A DNA stretch of 64,000 nt from Bifidobacterium pullorum subsp. gallinarum (GTDB taxonomy: Bacteria; Actinomycetota; Actinomycetes; Actinomycetales; Bifidobacteriaceae). Positions 49,813-58,114 of the stretch are shown here, in pieces (positions within the stretch are counted from its first letter, which is position 1; the number at the start of each line of letters is the position of its first letter). The DNA lies in assembly GCF_000741215.1 (NCBI RefSeq), contig NZ_JGYX01000001.1:62001-126000 (forward strand). The letters are read 5' to 3'. The notes under the pieces are model-generated. The model ran no database searches and was not told where the DNA came from. It saw nothing but the letters and a program-made list of their open reading frames with translations. Both the position numbers and the translations under genes were made by a program.

Positions 49813-50544
49813 GTGAGCGGTGACGGCGGCAAGGGGACCGTGCTGATCGTGGACGACGAGAAGGAGATCGCCGATCTGGTCGCCGTCTACCTTGAGGCCG
49901 AGGGCTATCAGACCCGGGTCCGCTATGATGCGGCGGGTGCGCTCGAAGCGGTCGCCGACCCCGACATCGCCATCGACCTGGCCGTGTTGGACGTCATGCT
50001 GCCCGACATGAACGGCTTCCATCTGTGCCGCGAGATCCGCAAAAACCACCGCTGGCCGATCATCATGCTGACGGCGCGCGACGATGAGGTCGACAAGATC
50101 ACCGGACTGAACTTCGGCGCCGACGACTACGTGACCAAGCCGTTCCGCCCGCTGGAGCTCGTCGCCCGCGTCAACGCCCAGCTGCGCCGCTACACGCATT
50201 ACGACCGTTCCGACGGCAGCACCCGCCGCGAGGAGGAACGCTATGAATACCGCGGGCTGGCGGTGGATCCGCGCACCCGTGCCGTGAGCGTGGACGGCCG
50301 GCGTGTGCGCCTGACGCCCAGCGAGTTCGCGATCCTGGTGGCGTTGTTCCGGCATCTGGGAGAAGCGGTGAGCGCCGAGGAGCTGTTCCATGCGATGTGG
50401 GATGGCGAACCGTATCTGAAGACCAGCAACGCCATCAGCGTGCATGTCCGTCATCTGCGCGACAAGATAGGAGACCAGGTTGATCGACCGCGATTCATCC
50501 ACACCGTCTGGGGCGTTGGCTACCGGCTCGGCGACGACTGCTGA
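49813..50544 (+). CDS. OmpR/VanR-type response regulator
   Basis: This is a 243-residue response regulator. The receiver domain has Asp60 (LDVMLPDMNG) and the conserved Lys in VTKPFRP; the winged-helix C-terminal domain (about 145-240) has LTPSEFAILVALFRH and HVRHLRDKIG. The start is GTG with AAGGAGGGTG upstream. It overlaps the kinase gene. With the carboxypeptidase downstream it resembles a VanR-VanS-type cell-wall-sensing unit, an inference from context. Confidence 0.92.
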   Translation: MSGDGGKGTVLIVDDEKEIADLVAVYLEAEGYQTRVRYDAAGALEAVADPDIAIDLAVLDVMLPDMNGFHLCREIRKNHRWPIIMLTARDDEVDKITGLNFGADDYVTKPFRPLELVARVNAQLRRYTHYDRSDGSTRREEERYEYRGLAVDPRTRAVSVDGRRVRLTPSEFAILVALFRHLGEAVSAEELFHAMWDGEPYLKTSNAISVHVRHLRDKIGDQVDRPRFIHTVWGVGYRLGDDC

Positions 50545-51772
50545 GGCCCCGGCCGGGCAGTACCGCACCGATCGCACGCACCGTCCGACTCGGCGGCCCG
50601 ATTCCGGTTCCGCGTCCGTGCCGCCGGTTCGGGGCGGGGGCGCGCCGATTCCGGATGTCGCCAAGCCGGAGCATCGCAGACGGCGGGGTGCCGGCGGCCG
50701 GTTCGCCTTCATCCTGGCCCTGCGCATGCTGGGCGCCCTGGGGCTGGGTCTGGCGGCCGTGCTGCTGTTGCGACTGATGTGGAACGCCGATGCGATCGCC
50801 ACCTGGCTGACCGACGTGTGGTATGTGGATTGGGAATCCGCGGTATATATCATCCAGGGCATGCGCAATCTGGCACCGGCGGTGGCGGTGCTGGTGTTCG
50901 CCCTCGGCTACCTGCTCATCGTCAGGCCGTATGTGGTGAGGATCTTCTCGACGCTGACCGATGGGATCGCCCAGCTGCTGGCGGATGACGGGCGCATGTC
51001 GGAGCTGCCCGACGAGCTGGATGATGTGGCGGTCGCGCTCGGCGAGGTGCGTCGGCGACTGGACCGCCGCGCGTTCGAGGCGCGGATGGCTGAACAGCGC
51101 AAGAACGATCTGGTCATGTATCTCGCGCATGACATCCGCACGCCGATGACCTCGGTGGTCGGCTATCTGAGTCTGCTGGACGAGGCGCGGGACATGCCGG
51201 AGGAGCAACGACGCCGGTACACGCATATCGCGCTGGATAAGGCCCAACGTCTGGACGCGCTGGTCGACGAGTTCTTCGACATCACCCGGTTCAATCTGTC
51301 GAACGTGCCGTTGGAGGTCGGCCCGGTGGATGTGAGCCTGCTCATGGTGCAGATGGTCGAGGAGTTCCATCCGCAGCTTGAGGCGCACGGCAACACCGTG
51401 CAGCTGCATATGCCCGACGCCCTGACCATTACGGCCGATGCGGAGAAACTTGCCCGCGTGTTCAACAACCTGATGAAGAACGCCATCGCCTACAGCGAGC
51501 GCGGCAGCGTCATCACGGTCGAGGGCACGGCGGACGAGGCGACCGCCCGCATCGCGATCGGCGATCATGGCCGCACCATCCCCGCGCGCAAGCTCGACAT
51601 GCTGTTCGACAAGTTCTACCGTCTCGACTCGTCCCGCAGCAGCGCCGACGGCGGCGCGGGCCTCGGCCTGTCCATCGCCCGGCAGATCACCGAGGCGCAC
51701 GGCGGCTCGATCGCGGCCTCCAGCGCCGACGGCGTCACCACGTTCACGGTGACGCTGCCCGTCACAGCCTGA
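50480..51772 (+). CDS. sensor histidine kinase, VanS-like
   Basis: This is a 430-residue kinase. A Pro/Arg-rich N-terminal 70 residues precede two membrane helices (about 75-99 and 131-150) with a short external loop (about 100-130). The DHp has His217 in YLAHDIRTPMTSVVGYL; the ATPase has NLMKNAIAYS (N box), GDHGRTI and GAGLGLSIA. The start is TTG at 50480, with AGGAG upstream, overlapping the regulator by 65 bases; a later start is possible, so the N-terminal 70 residues are uncertain. Confidence 0.87.
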   Translation: MIDRDSSTPSGALATGSATTAEAPAGQYRTDRTHRPTRRPDSGSASVPPVRGGGAPIPDVAKPEHRRRRGAGGRFAFILALRMLGALGLGLAAVLLLRLMWNADAIATWLTDVWYVDWESAVYIIQGMRNLAPAVAVLVFALGYLLIVRPYVVRIFSTLTDGIAQLLADDGRMSELPDELDDVAVALGEVRRRLDRRAFEARMAEQRKNDLVMYLAHDIRTPMTSVVGYLSLLDEARDMPEEQRRRYTHIALDKAQRLDALVDEFFDITRFNLSNVPLEVGPVDVSLLMVQMVEEFHPQLEAHGNTVQLHMPDALTITADAEKLARVFNNLMKNAIAYSERGSVITVEGTADEATARIAIGDHGRTIPARKLDMLFDKFYRLDSSRSSADGGAGLGLSIARQITEAHGGSIAASSADGVTTFTVTLPVTA

Positions 51773-51797
51773 AGCCGCAGAGCAGCGGCCTTCATCG

Positions 51798-51807
51798 TTC
51801 CTTAATC
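51798..51807 (+). promoter_or_regulatory. TTCCTTAATC motif upstream of the carboxypeptidase
   Basis: This is the second copy of the motif seen at 49709. It lies 87 bases upstream of the carboxypeptidase start. Confidence 0.4.
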
Positions 51808-51893
51808 GAACGCTCATCATCCCGGGGCCCTCGGCAGGCGCGATTCCTCTAGCGTGAGGTGCGAACCAACCACCTGGAGGAAAGAGGCTTGAG

Positions 51894-52883
51894 ATGAGCG
51901 CATCACGATATGACCACCCGATGCCCCGCACGGCGGCCTGCCGTCCCGCACGACGGGCCGATGCGGCGCCGGTGCCGACGGTCCCGCGTCGACGGTCGCA
52001 TTCGTGGCGGACGACGATCGCGGTGGTGATGGCCGCCGCCATCGTCTGCCTGGCGGCGTTGCTGTATGCGACCGGCGGCGCGCCGTTCGGCCCGACCGTA
52101 TCGTTCGATGGGCTGAACAGCCGGTACGCGATGCTCATCGACGCCGACAGCGGCGAGGCCATCGCATCGCGCGACGCCGACGCACGCATGTATCCCGCCT
52201 CGCTGACCAAGGTGATGACCGCGGTGGTGGTCCTCGACCACGCCGAGACGTTGGACGACGTGGTCGAGGCCCCGGCCGACATGTTCCCGGAGCTGTGGGA
52301 GCAGAACGCCTCGATGGCCGGCCTGCAGCCGGGGGAGAGCGCCACGGTGGAGGATATGCTGTACGGGCTGATGCTGCCTTCCGGGGCGGATTGCGCCATC
52401 GCGCTGGCACGGTATGTGGCCGGCGACGTCGAGGCGTTCGTCGAGCTGATGAACCGGACCGCCGCCGCGCTCGGCATGTCCGGCACGCATTTCACGAACC
52501 CGACCGGCCTGCATGACGCCGACCATTACTCGACGGCGCGGGACATGGCCACGCTGTTCGCCCATGCGATGCGCAACGGCACCTTCCGCACCATCGCAGG
52601 TTCCCCGTCGCATACGATGTCCAGCGCCAGCCTGCACGACGGGGATCTGACCGTCGAAAGCACCGTGTTCGAGGAGCTGGGCACGCCGTTCGTCGCCGGC
52701 GGGTGGATCGTGGCCGGCAAAACCGGATACACGCCCGAGGCCGGCCTGTGCCTGGCCACCGCCACTCGGTTCGGCGGCAGGACCTACATCCTGGTCACTG
52801 CGGGGGCGCCCGGCGACCACGCCACATCGCAGGCGGATGTGGATGACGCGCGCTACGTCTACGGCCAGATCCCCGGACTGTGA
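51894..52883 (+). CDS. D-Ala-D-Ala carboxypeptidase (class C low-mass PBP)
   Basis: This is a 329-residue penicillin-binding DD-carboxypeptidase that trims the last D-Ala of peptidoglycan peptides. A membrane anchor or uncleaved signal at about 40-60 precedes the periplasmic catalytic domain. Motif 1 is Ser103-Leu-Thr-Lys106. Motif 2 is Ser163-Gly-Ala165 where SxN is usual; Ala in place of Asn is odd, though some Gram-positive members appear to have SGAD. Motif 3 is Lys276-Thr-Gly. The gene follows the two-component system and has GGAGGAA upstream, so it may be its target. Confidence 0.88.
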   Translation: MSASRYDHPMPRTAACRPARRADAAPVPTVPRRRSHSWRTTIAVVMAAAIVCLAALLYATGGAPFGPTVSFDGLNSRYAMLIDADSGEAIASRDADARMYPASLTKVMTAVVVLDHAETLDDVVEAPADMFPELWEQNASMAGLQPGESATVEDMLYGLMLPSGADCAIALARYVAGDVEAFVELMNRTAAALGMSGTHFTNPTGLHDADHYSTARDMATLFAHAMRNGTFRTIAGSPSHTMSSASLHDGDLTVESTVFEELGTPFVAGGWIVAGKTGYTPEAGLCLATATRFGGRTYILVTAGAPGDHATSQADVDDARYVYGQIPGL

Positions 52884-53060
52884 TCCGTCCGCGGTCCGGC
52901 GGCGTCGCAGGCCCGGCGCCGGCGACACGTGTCGCCCTCGCTCCGTTCGTGCCCGCGTATGCTCCATTCGTCCGAAAACCGCCTCCCGTCAGGCATTTCC
53001 GCCGCGCGGAACGCCCCGATGGCGCAGGATGGTGGCATCGCCTCACGAAAGGAGCATACG

Positions 53061-53903
53061 ATGACGACCATCATGTCGATGGATGGCGTCTGCCTGTCAT
53101 TCGGCAGCAAGCAGGTGCTGCACAACCTCACCTTCGCCGTGCGGCGCGGCGAGACGTTCGGGTTCCTCGGCCCCTCCGGCGCGGGCAAGACCACCACCAT
53201 CAAGCTGCTGACCCGCCAGCTGATCAAGGATTCCGGACGCATCACGCTGTTCGGCCGTCCGATCGAACGCGCGAGCGAATCCGACTACGAACGCATCGGC
53301 ATCCTCTCAGACACCAGCGCCCTGTACGAGCGGCTGAGCATCGCGGACAACCTACGGTTCTACGCACGCCTGCGCGGCGTGCCGGAGCGCGGCGTCCAAC
53401 CGCTGCTCGCCCGCATGCGGCTGGACAAGGACGCCAAGACGCTGATCAAGAACTGTTCGAAGGGCATGCGCCAGCGAGCCGCCCTGCTGGCGGCGATGAT
53501 CCATTCGCCCGAGCTGCTGTTCCTCGACGAACCCACCAGCGGGCTCGACCCCGCCACGCGGGCCGAGGTGCACCGCATGCTCGGCGAGCTGAAGGACTCC
53601 GGCACCACGGTGTTCCTGACCACGCACGACATGGCCGAGGCGGACGCCGTCTGCGACCGCATCGGCATCCTCGCCGAAGGCCATCTGGTGGCCTGCGACG
53701 AGCCGGAACGGCTGAAACTGCGGTTCGCCCGCAACCACATCACCATACGGACCCGCACGCACGGTACCATCGAAACGACGAAGGACGCCGCGGCGGCCGA
53801 ACAGATAGACGGCCTGCTGCGGTCGGGGGAGATCCTCTCCATCCATTCCGACGAACCGAACCTTGAGGAGGTCTTCCTCGAACTGACAGGAAAGGAGTTC
53901 TGA
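53061..53903 (+). CDS. ABC transporter ATP-binding protein
   Basis: This is a 280-residue ATPase subunit. Walker A is GPSGAGKTT (37-45), the signature NCSKGMRQRAAL is a variant, and Walker B is LLFLDEPTSG. It looks like ATPases of ABC-2 drug or bacteriocin exporters, with a C-terminal domain after the H loop (TTHDMAEAD). AAAGGAG is upstream of the ATG. The permease gene starts one base after its stop, so they are coupled. Confidence 0.93.
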   Translation: MTTIMSMDGVCLSFGSKQVLHNLTFAVRRGETFGFLGPSGAGKTTTIKLLTRQLIKDSGRITLFGRPIERASESDYERIGILSDTSALYERLSIADNLRFYARLRGVPERGVQPLLARMRLDKDAKTLIKNCSKGMRQRAALLAAMIHSPELLFLDEPTSGLDPATRAEVHRMLGELKDSGTTVFLTTHDMAEADAVCDRIGILAEGHLVACDEPERLKLRFARNHITIRTRTHGTIETTKDAAAAEQIDGLLRSGEILSIHSDEPNLEEVFLELTGKEF

Positions 53904-53904
53904 C

Positions 53905-54654
53905 ATGAACGCGAACACCCGCAAGATCGCCGTCCTGTGCGGCAAGGACGCCCGCGACGTTCTGCAGAACCCGACCATGCTGGTCTCCTGCCTCATGCCC
54001 ATCGGCTTCATGCTGCTGTACCGGTACATGATGCGCCGCATCGGCGGCGACGCGGTGGACACGTCGGCCGGCCGCACGCTCACCGACGGGTTCCTGATGT
54101 CCACGGCCGCCATCTTCACCATCGCCATGGTCGGGTCGATGGTGCTGCTCTACGGTCTGGCCGAGGAGAAGGAGAAGCACACGCTGCGCACGCTGATGCT
54201 GGCGAACGTGGGCGCCGGACAGATCCTTACCGCCAAACTCGCGGTGACGCTTGCGCTGACCGCGATCACCGAGGCCGTCTGCTTCCTCATCATCGGCGCG
54301 CCGGCCCGCATGCTGCCGGCGTTCCTGGCGATCGGCGTCATCGGCGCGATACCGATCATGTTGGTCTCCGCGCTGCTGGGGCTCCTGTCCCGCGACCAGA
54401 TGACGTCGGGCCTGTACGCGGTGCCGATGCTGCTGGTGGCGATCGCGCCGATGTTCTCGATGATCGGCGAGGAGGTGTCCAACGTGACGCGGTTCCTGCC
54501 GACGGGCGGCACGGATCAGCTGTTCAAGCTGCTGGCCGAGGACAGGCTGCTGAGCATGGACGCGTTACCGCCGGTTGCGGTGACCGCGGTCTGGATCATC
54601 GTCTGCACCGTGGCGTTCGGGCTGCTGTTCAGACGACTCGCCCGGGACAACTGA
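53905..54654 (+). CDS. ABC-2-type permease
   Basis: This is a 249-residue integral membrane protein with six hydrophobic segments. The polar segment EEKEKHTLRTLMLANV between helices 2 and 3 is the ABC-2 coupling region. It follows the ATPase by one base. Its 3' end overlaps the end of an opposing gene (54565-55377) by 90 bases. Confidence 0.88.
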   Translation: MNANTRKIAVLCGKDARDVLQNPTMLVSCLMPIGFMLLYRYMMRRIGGDAVDTSAGRTLTDGFLMSTAAIFTIAMVGSMVLLYGLAEEKEKHTLRTLMLANVGAGQILTAKLAVTLALTAITEAVCFLIIGAPARMLPAFLAIGVIGAIPIMLVSALLGLLSRDQMTSGLYAVPMLLVAIAPMFSMIGEEVSNVTRFLPTGGTDQLFKLLAEDRLLSMDALPPVAVTAVWIIVCTVAFGLLFRRLARDN

Positions 54655-55377
54655 CCGCGCGGCGGTGCGGAACCGCCGCAGGGACCAGCGGAACAGCATC
54701 AGGGAGGCCATGAGCCATATCAGGCTGATCGCCGCAACGGGCAGCCACCCCATCAGCGGCGATCGGCCTGCGGCCATGGCCATAACCGTATCCACATAGA
54801 GGTTCGCCGGCAGGAATTCGGACACCATCCGCAGGGAGGGATCCATCGGCGCCAGCATGCCGAACATCAGCAAAGTCACGATCACCAGCGAAGGCGTCGA
54901 GGTGTCCGACTGGCCGGCAATCACCCCGCCGAACGCCGTGGCCGCGGCGGCAATCGCAACCACGGCAGGCAGGCACGACAGCCACAGCATCACAGTGCAT
55001 GTCGCGTCGAACGGGGAAAGCGCGGCCAGGGCAATCGCCGACAACGCCATGCTCCAGGCGACACCGGCGGCAAGCTTCGACCACATCATCGACGCGGGGG
55101 AGACCCCGGTTCTCGCCAGCGTCTGGCAACTGCCGCGCTCGCGCTCCTCGACCAGCAGATACAGGCCCGGCAACGTCCCGGCCATCGCGATCGCGAACAG
55201 CACCGTCAGCAGCAGCGTGAATGCCACGCCCAGCCGATCGTCGTCACCGCCGGCGAGCCATGCCCGCAACAGCAGTCCGGCGGCCAGCGGCAACAGCAGG
55301 TACATGAGATACACGGAACGCAGCATCATCATGATGTCATGCCGCAGCAGCGCCCGGAATGCTCGTGGTGCGGTCAT
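54565..55377 (-). CDS. ABC-2-type permease on the opposite strand
   Basis: This is a 270-residue membrane protein with six hydrophobic segments and the coupling motif EERERGSCQTLARTGVSP, similar in layout to the plus-strand permease. The ATG at 55377 follows AGGAGGAA at five bases. The last 37 residues (from about FRTAARSVVPGESSEQQPE) are polar and are read through the coding region of the other permease, so the C-terminus is probably an extension. It likely partners the ATPase at 53061 from the other strand. Confidence 0.82.
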   Translation of the reverse strand: MTAPRAFRALLRHDIMMMLRSVYLMYLLLPLAAGLLLRAWLAGGDDDRLGVAFTLLLTVLFAIAMAGTLPGLYLLVEERERGSCQTLARTGVSPASMMWSKLAAGVAWSMALSAIALAALSPFDATCTVMLWLSCLPAVVAIAAAATAFGGVIAGQSDTSTPSLVIVTLLMFGMLAPMDPSLRMVSEFLPANLYVDTVMAMAAGRSPLMGWLPVAAISLIWLMASLMLFRWSLRRFRTAARSVVPGESSEQQPERHGADDDPDRGHRNRR

Positions 55378-55474
55378 GCGGTTTCCTCCTGCCTACGGTG
55401 CCGATCACGCCTGTTCCATCGTAACCGTTTGTTAGGCTGAATCCAGGTTCTGTCCGGTACGTGCAAGGAGAACG

Positions 55475-56428
55475 ATGCACAGTTATGATTCCGTGGAATC
55501 GCTGATCGACGGTGAGCGCGAGTCGAACATCCATGTGGAATGCAGCCGGCCGGTCACGATGAGGGCGCTTGACACGGTCCGCGGACTGTACAAGAACCGG
55601 CGTTGTGCCTTCTACCTGCGCTCCGATCGCGGGTTCGACCGTGACAGCGTGCGCTCATACCTGCGCTTCTTCGGCGCGCTGTCCGGCACCAGGGCGGACG
55701 CCGAGACGGCGATCGACCATTTCGGATTGCGGCCCGTGGCGTCGAAACGCATCGGCAAGCTCGACGACGAGCAGCGGGCCATGGTGAACTTCGCCCGCAT
55801 GAGCCTGGCCGATCCCGAGATCTGCTTCATCGAATACCCGCTCGGCTACCTTGGCTCGGCCGCGCGCTCATTGACGTTGCGATGGATCGCGGAAGCCAGC
55901 GAGCGCGGCACGTTGTTCATCACGACGGGCCAGCCGTTGCGTGATGCGCTGCTGATGCCCGGCACGGCGTGGTGGATGGAGGACGACCGGTGCATCGCGG
56001 CGCAGACGGAAACCGGCGACGCCGACGGCGGGAGTCCGATACCCGAATCCGCGCAGGATCCACAGCAGGACGATGCGGAACCCGACGAGGTGCAGGTCGT
56101 CAAGATCGTCTGCAAAAGCGGCACGACGACGTTGCTGTTCGATCCGCGCGAGGTCGACTTCATTGAAAGCATCAACCGGGCGAACTACGTATCGGTGCGC
56201 GGCCAGCGGTACCAGACCGCGCTGACCCTCGACGAGCTGGAGGCGATGCTGGAACGGTTCGGCTTCTTCCGCTGCCATCGTTCCTATATCGTCAACGTGC
56301 AGAAGGTCGCCAAACTGGAACGGTTCACCCGCAACAGCTACAACCTCACCCTGTCCGACGCGGCGCAGTCCACCATCCCGCTCGCCAAGGGCCGCGTGGC
56401 CGACATGCGCGAACACTTCGGCCTGTGA
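55475..56428 (+). CDS. LytTR regulator with degenerate ABC-ATPase-like N-terminal domain
   Basis: This is a 317-residue protein. The C-terminal LytTR DNA-binding domain is at about 207-315 (KSGTTTLLFDPREVDFIE, RCHRSYIVNVQKV, LPLAKGRV-like end). Residues about 30-175 resemble an ABC ATPase whose active site has decayed: LDDEQRAMVNFARMSLADPE (96-115) matches the signature helix and FIEYPLGYLG matches Walker B, but there is no Walker A lysine. A Gln/Glu/Asp-rich linker (180-206) joins them. It follows the ABC genes and probably regulates them, with the ATPase-like part perhaps sensing or docking. AAGGAG precedes the ATG. Confidence 0.82.
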   Translation: MHSYDSVESLIDGERESNIHVECSRPVTMRALDTVRGLYKNRRCAFYLRSDRGFDRDSVRSYLRFFGALSGTRADAETAIDHFGLRPVASKRIGKLDDEQRAMVNFARMSLADPEICFIEYPLGYLGSAARSLTLRWIAEASERGTLFITTGQPLRDALLMPGTAWWMEDDRCIAAQTETGDADGGSPIPESAQDPQQDDAEPDEVQVVKIVCKSGTTTLLFDPREVDFIESINRANYVSVRGQRYQTALTLDELEAMLERFGFFRCHRSYIVNVQKVAKLERFTRNSYNLTLSDAAQSTIPLAKGRVADMREHFGL

Positions 56429-56451
56429 TCAGGCACGCACGACCATCGCCC

Positions 56452-56510
56452 ACTGTTCTATAGTCCGATAGAACAGTCAGCACACTGTTATATACGTGTC
56501 AATAACAGTG
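56452..56510. terminator. two adjacent hairpins in the LytTR/LysR convergent gap
   Basis: ACTGTTCTAT/ATAGAACAGT (56452 and 56468, six-base spacer) and CACTGTTAT/ATAACAGTG (56483 and 56502, ten-base spacer) lie in tandem and share ACTGTTnTA. They fill the gap between two converging genes and probably terminate both transcripts, though they also look like tandem operators. Confidence 0.5.
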
Positions 56511-56541
56511 GCAACCGTGCCCCGTCCGGTCCGGGAAGGCG

Positions 56542-57465
56542 TTATCCGATGGGTTCGTAGCCGTGATTGGCGATGACCTCGCGCAGCCGGTCCAGATAGG
56601 TCTCGGCCGCGGCGGACAGGCGCGCACGCTCGTTGGAGATCCAGCCGACCGTCATCGTCTCGTCCGAGTCCAGCGGCACGGTGACAATCTTCTCGTTGTT
56701 GAGGTCGCCGTTGTCGATGCCGGTGCACACCGTGTAGCCGTTCAGACCGATGATGAAGTTGAGGATCGTGGCCCGGTCGGTCACATTGATCTGCTTGGGG
56801 GAGTTCTCCGGCCAGACCGCCTCCTCAGCGAAGAAGAAGCTGCCCTCCTCGCCCTGCTCGAACTGGATGAACGGATAGGGTTCCAGGTCCTTCATCGTCA
56901 CCCTGTCCCGCCCGGCGAGCGGATTATCGCGCGAGATGAACACCTGCAGTCCGGAGCGGAACAGCGGGTGGAACTCCAGATGCTTCTCGCGCAGCAGCTT
57001 GCCGATGACCTGACGGTTGAATTCCGACAGGTACAGGATGCCGATCTCCGACTGCAGGTTCGCCACCTGGTTGATGATATCCCGGGTGCGGGTCTCGCGG
57101 ATCGTGAACTCGTACTCGTCCGACTGCGTGGCGTTGATCATCTCCACGAACGCCTCCACGGCGAACATGTAATGCTGCGTGGCCACCGAGCACAGCTGCT
57201 TACGCGGCTTGGCGTTCTTGTACCGTTCCTCGAGCAGCGCCGCCTGGTCGAGCACCTGGCGGGCGTAGGTCAGGAATTCGGCGCCGTCCACGGTCAGCGC
57301 GATGCCCTGGGAGGAGCGGGTGAAGATCTCGATGCCCAGCTCCTTCTCCAGCTCGCGCACCGACGCGCTCAGCGCGGGCTGTGAGACGTACAGCTCATGC
57401 GAGGCCTCGTTCATGGACCCGCATTCGACAATCTTGACGATGTACTTCAGTTGCAGCAACGTCAT
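56542..57465 (-). CDS. LysR-family transcriptional regulator
   Basis: This is a 307-residue LysR regulator. The winged HTH is at residues 1-60 (LKYIVKIVECGSMNEASHEL, then QPALSASVRELEKELG); the effector domain is the remainder. The ATG at 57465 overlaps the stop of the HAD gene (ATGA), so it is translated after it. An upstream TTG would add three residues. Its effector and target cannot be told; the shared operon suggests a link to the HAD enzyme or to nnr. Confidence 0.9.
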   Translation of the reverse strand: MTLLQLKYIVKIVECGSMNEASHELYVSQPALSASVRELEKELGIEIFTRSSQGIALTVDGAEFLTYARQVLDQAALLEERYKNAKPRKQLCSVATQHYMFAVEAFVEMINATQSDEYEFTIRETRTRDIINQVANLQSEIGILYLSEFNRQVIGKLLREKHLEFHPLFRSGLQVFISRDNPLAGRDRVTMKDLEPYPFIQFEQGEEGSFFFAEEAVWPENSPKQINVTDRATILNFIIGLNGYTVCTGIDNGDLNNEKIVTVPLDSDETMTVGWISNERARLSAAAETYLDRLREVIANHGYEPIG

Positions 57466-58094
57466 AGTGCGCAACCCAACGAATGCAGGTCGGCACGCGC
57501 CTGTTCGGCGTCGGAGAACCGGAAGGCGTGCCAGCCCACGGCCTGCGCGCCAGCCACGTTCCTGGCGGTGTCGTCGAAGAACACGGTGCCGGCCGGCGTC
57601 AACCCGAATCGCCGCTCGGCCAGCCGGTAGATGTCGGCGTTCGGTTTGTGCATCTTCTCCACGCCGGACACCACCGTGCCGCGCAGCAGCCGTTCCAGCT
57701 GCGGATACTTCTCGAACGCGATGTGGAACGTCTCATGCGACCAGTTGGTCAGCCCCCACACCCGGTATCCGGCGGCGTTCAGGTCGCCCAGCAGCTGCTC
57801 CATCCCCGGCAGCATGCGGGGGAGCGCATCCCCGTAGTGCTCGATGTAGTACCGGAACACCTGCGCTACCTCCTTGCCGTGCTCGCGAACCACATCGGGA
57901 TAGATGTCCGCAAAATCCTCGCCGGCGTCCATCCGGTCCTCATAGTGGAAGAACCCGCAGGGGTCATCGTCGGCGCAGATCCGGTCCACGAACACCTGCG
58001 GCAGGACGCCCTCCAGACAGGCGCGCGTCTGCCAGTCCAGCAGCACGCCGCAGAAATCGAAGACGACATCGGTGATAGGGGTTTGTTCGCTCAT
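57462..58094 (-). CDS. HAD-superfamily hydrolase
   Basis: This is a 210-residue HAD phosphatase-like protein. The nucleophile Asp13 is in VFDFCGVLLDW; the usual second Asp of the DxD motif is Gly/Cys, as in the 'DFxGV' subgroup. GLTNWS is motif 2, and GVEKMHKPNADIY with FFDDTARN supplies motifs 3 and 4. It lies 20 bases after nnr and is coupled to LysR. Confidence 0.88.
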   Translation of the reverse strand: MSEQTPITDVVFDFCGVLLDWQTRACLEGVLPQVFVDRICADDDPCGFFHYEDRMDAGEDFADIYPDVVREHGKEVAQVFRYYIEHYGDALPRMLPGMEQLLGDLNAAGYRVWGLTNWSHETFHIAFEKYPQLERLLRGTVVSGVEKMHKPNADIYRLAERRFGLTPAGTVFFDDTARNVAGAQAVGWHAFRFSDAEQARADLHSLGCAL

Positions 58095-58114
58095 ACCGCC
58101 CAGTCTACCGGCGA

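Noticed and set aside
52929-53060. A longer N-terminus for the ABC ATPase starting at 52929
   Set aside because: The extension has no ribosome binding site or conserved sequence; AAAGGAG before 53061 fixes the start.
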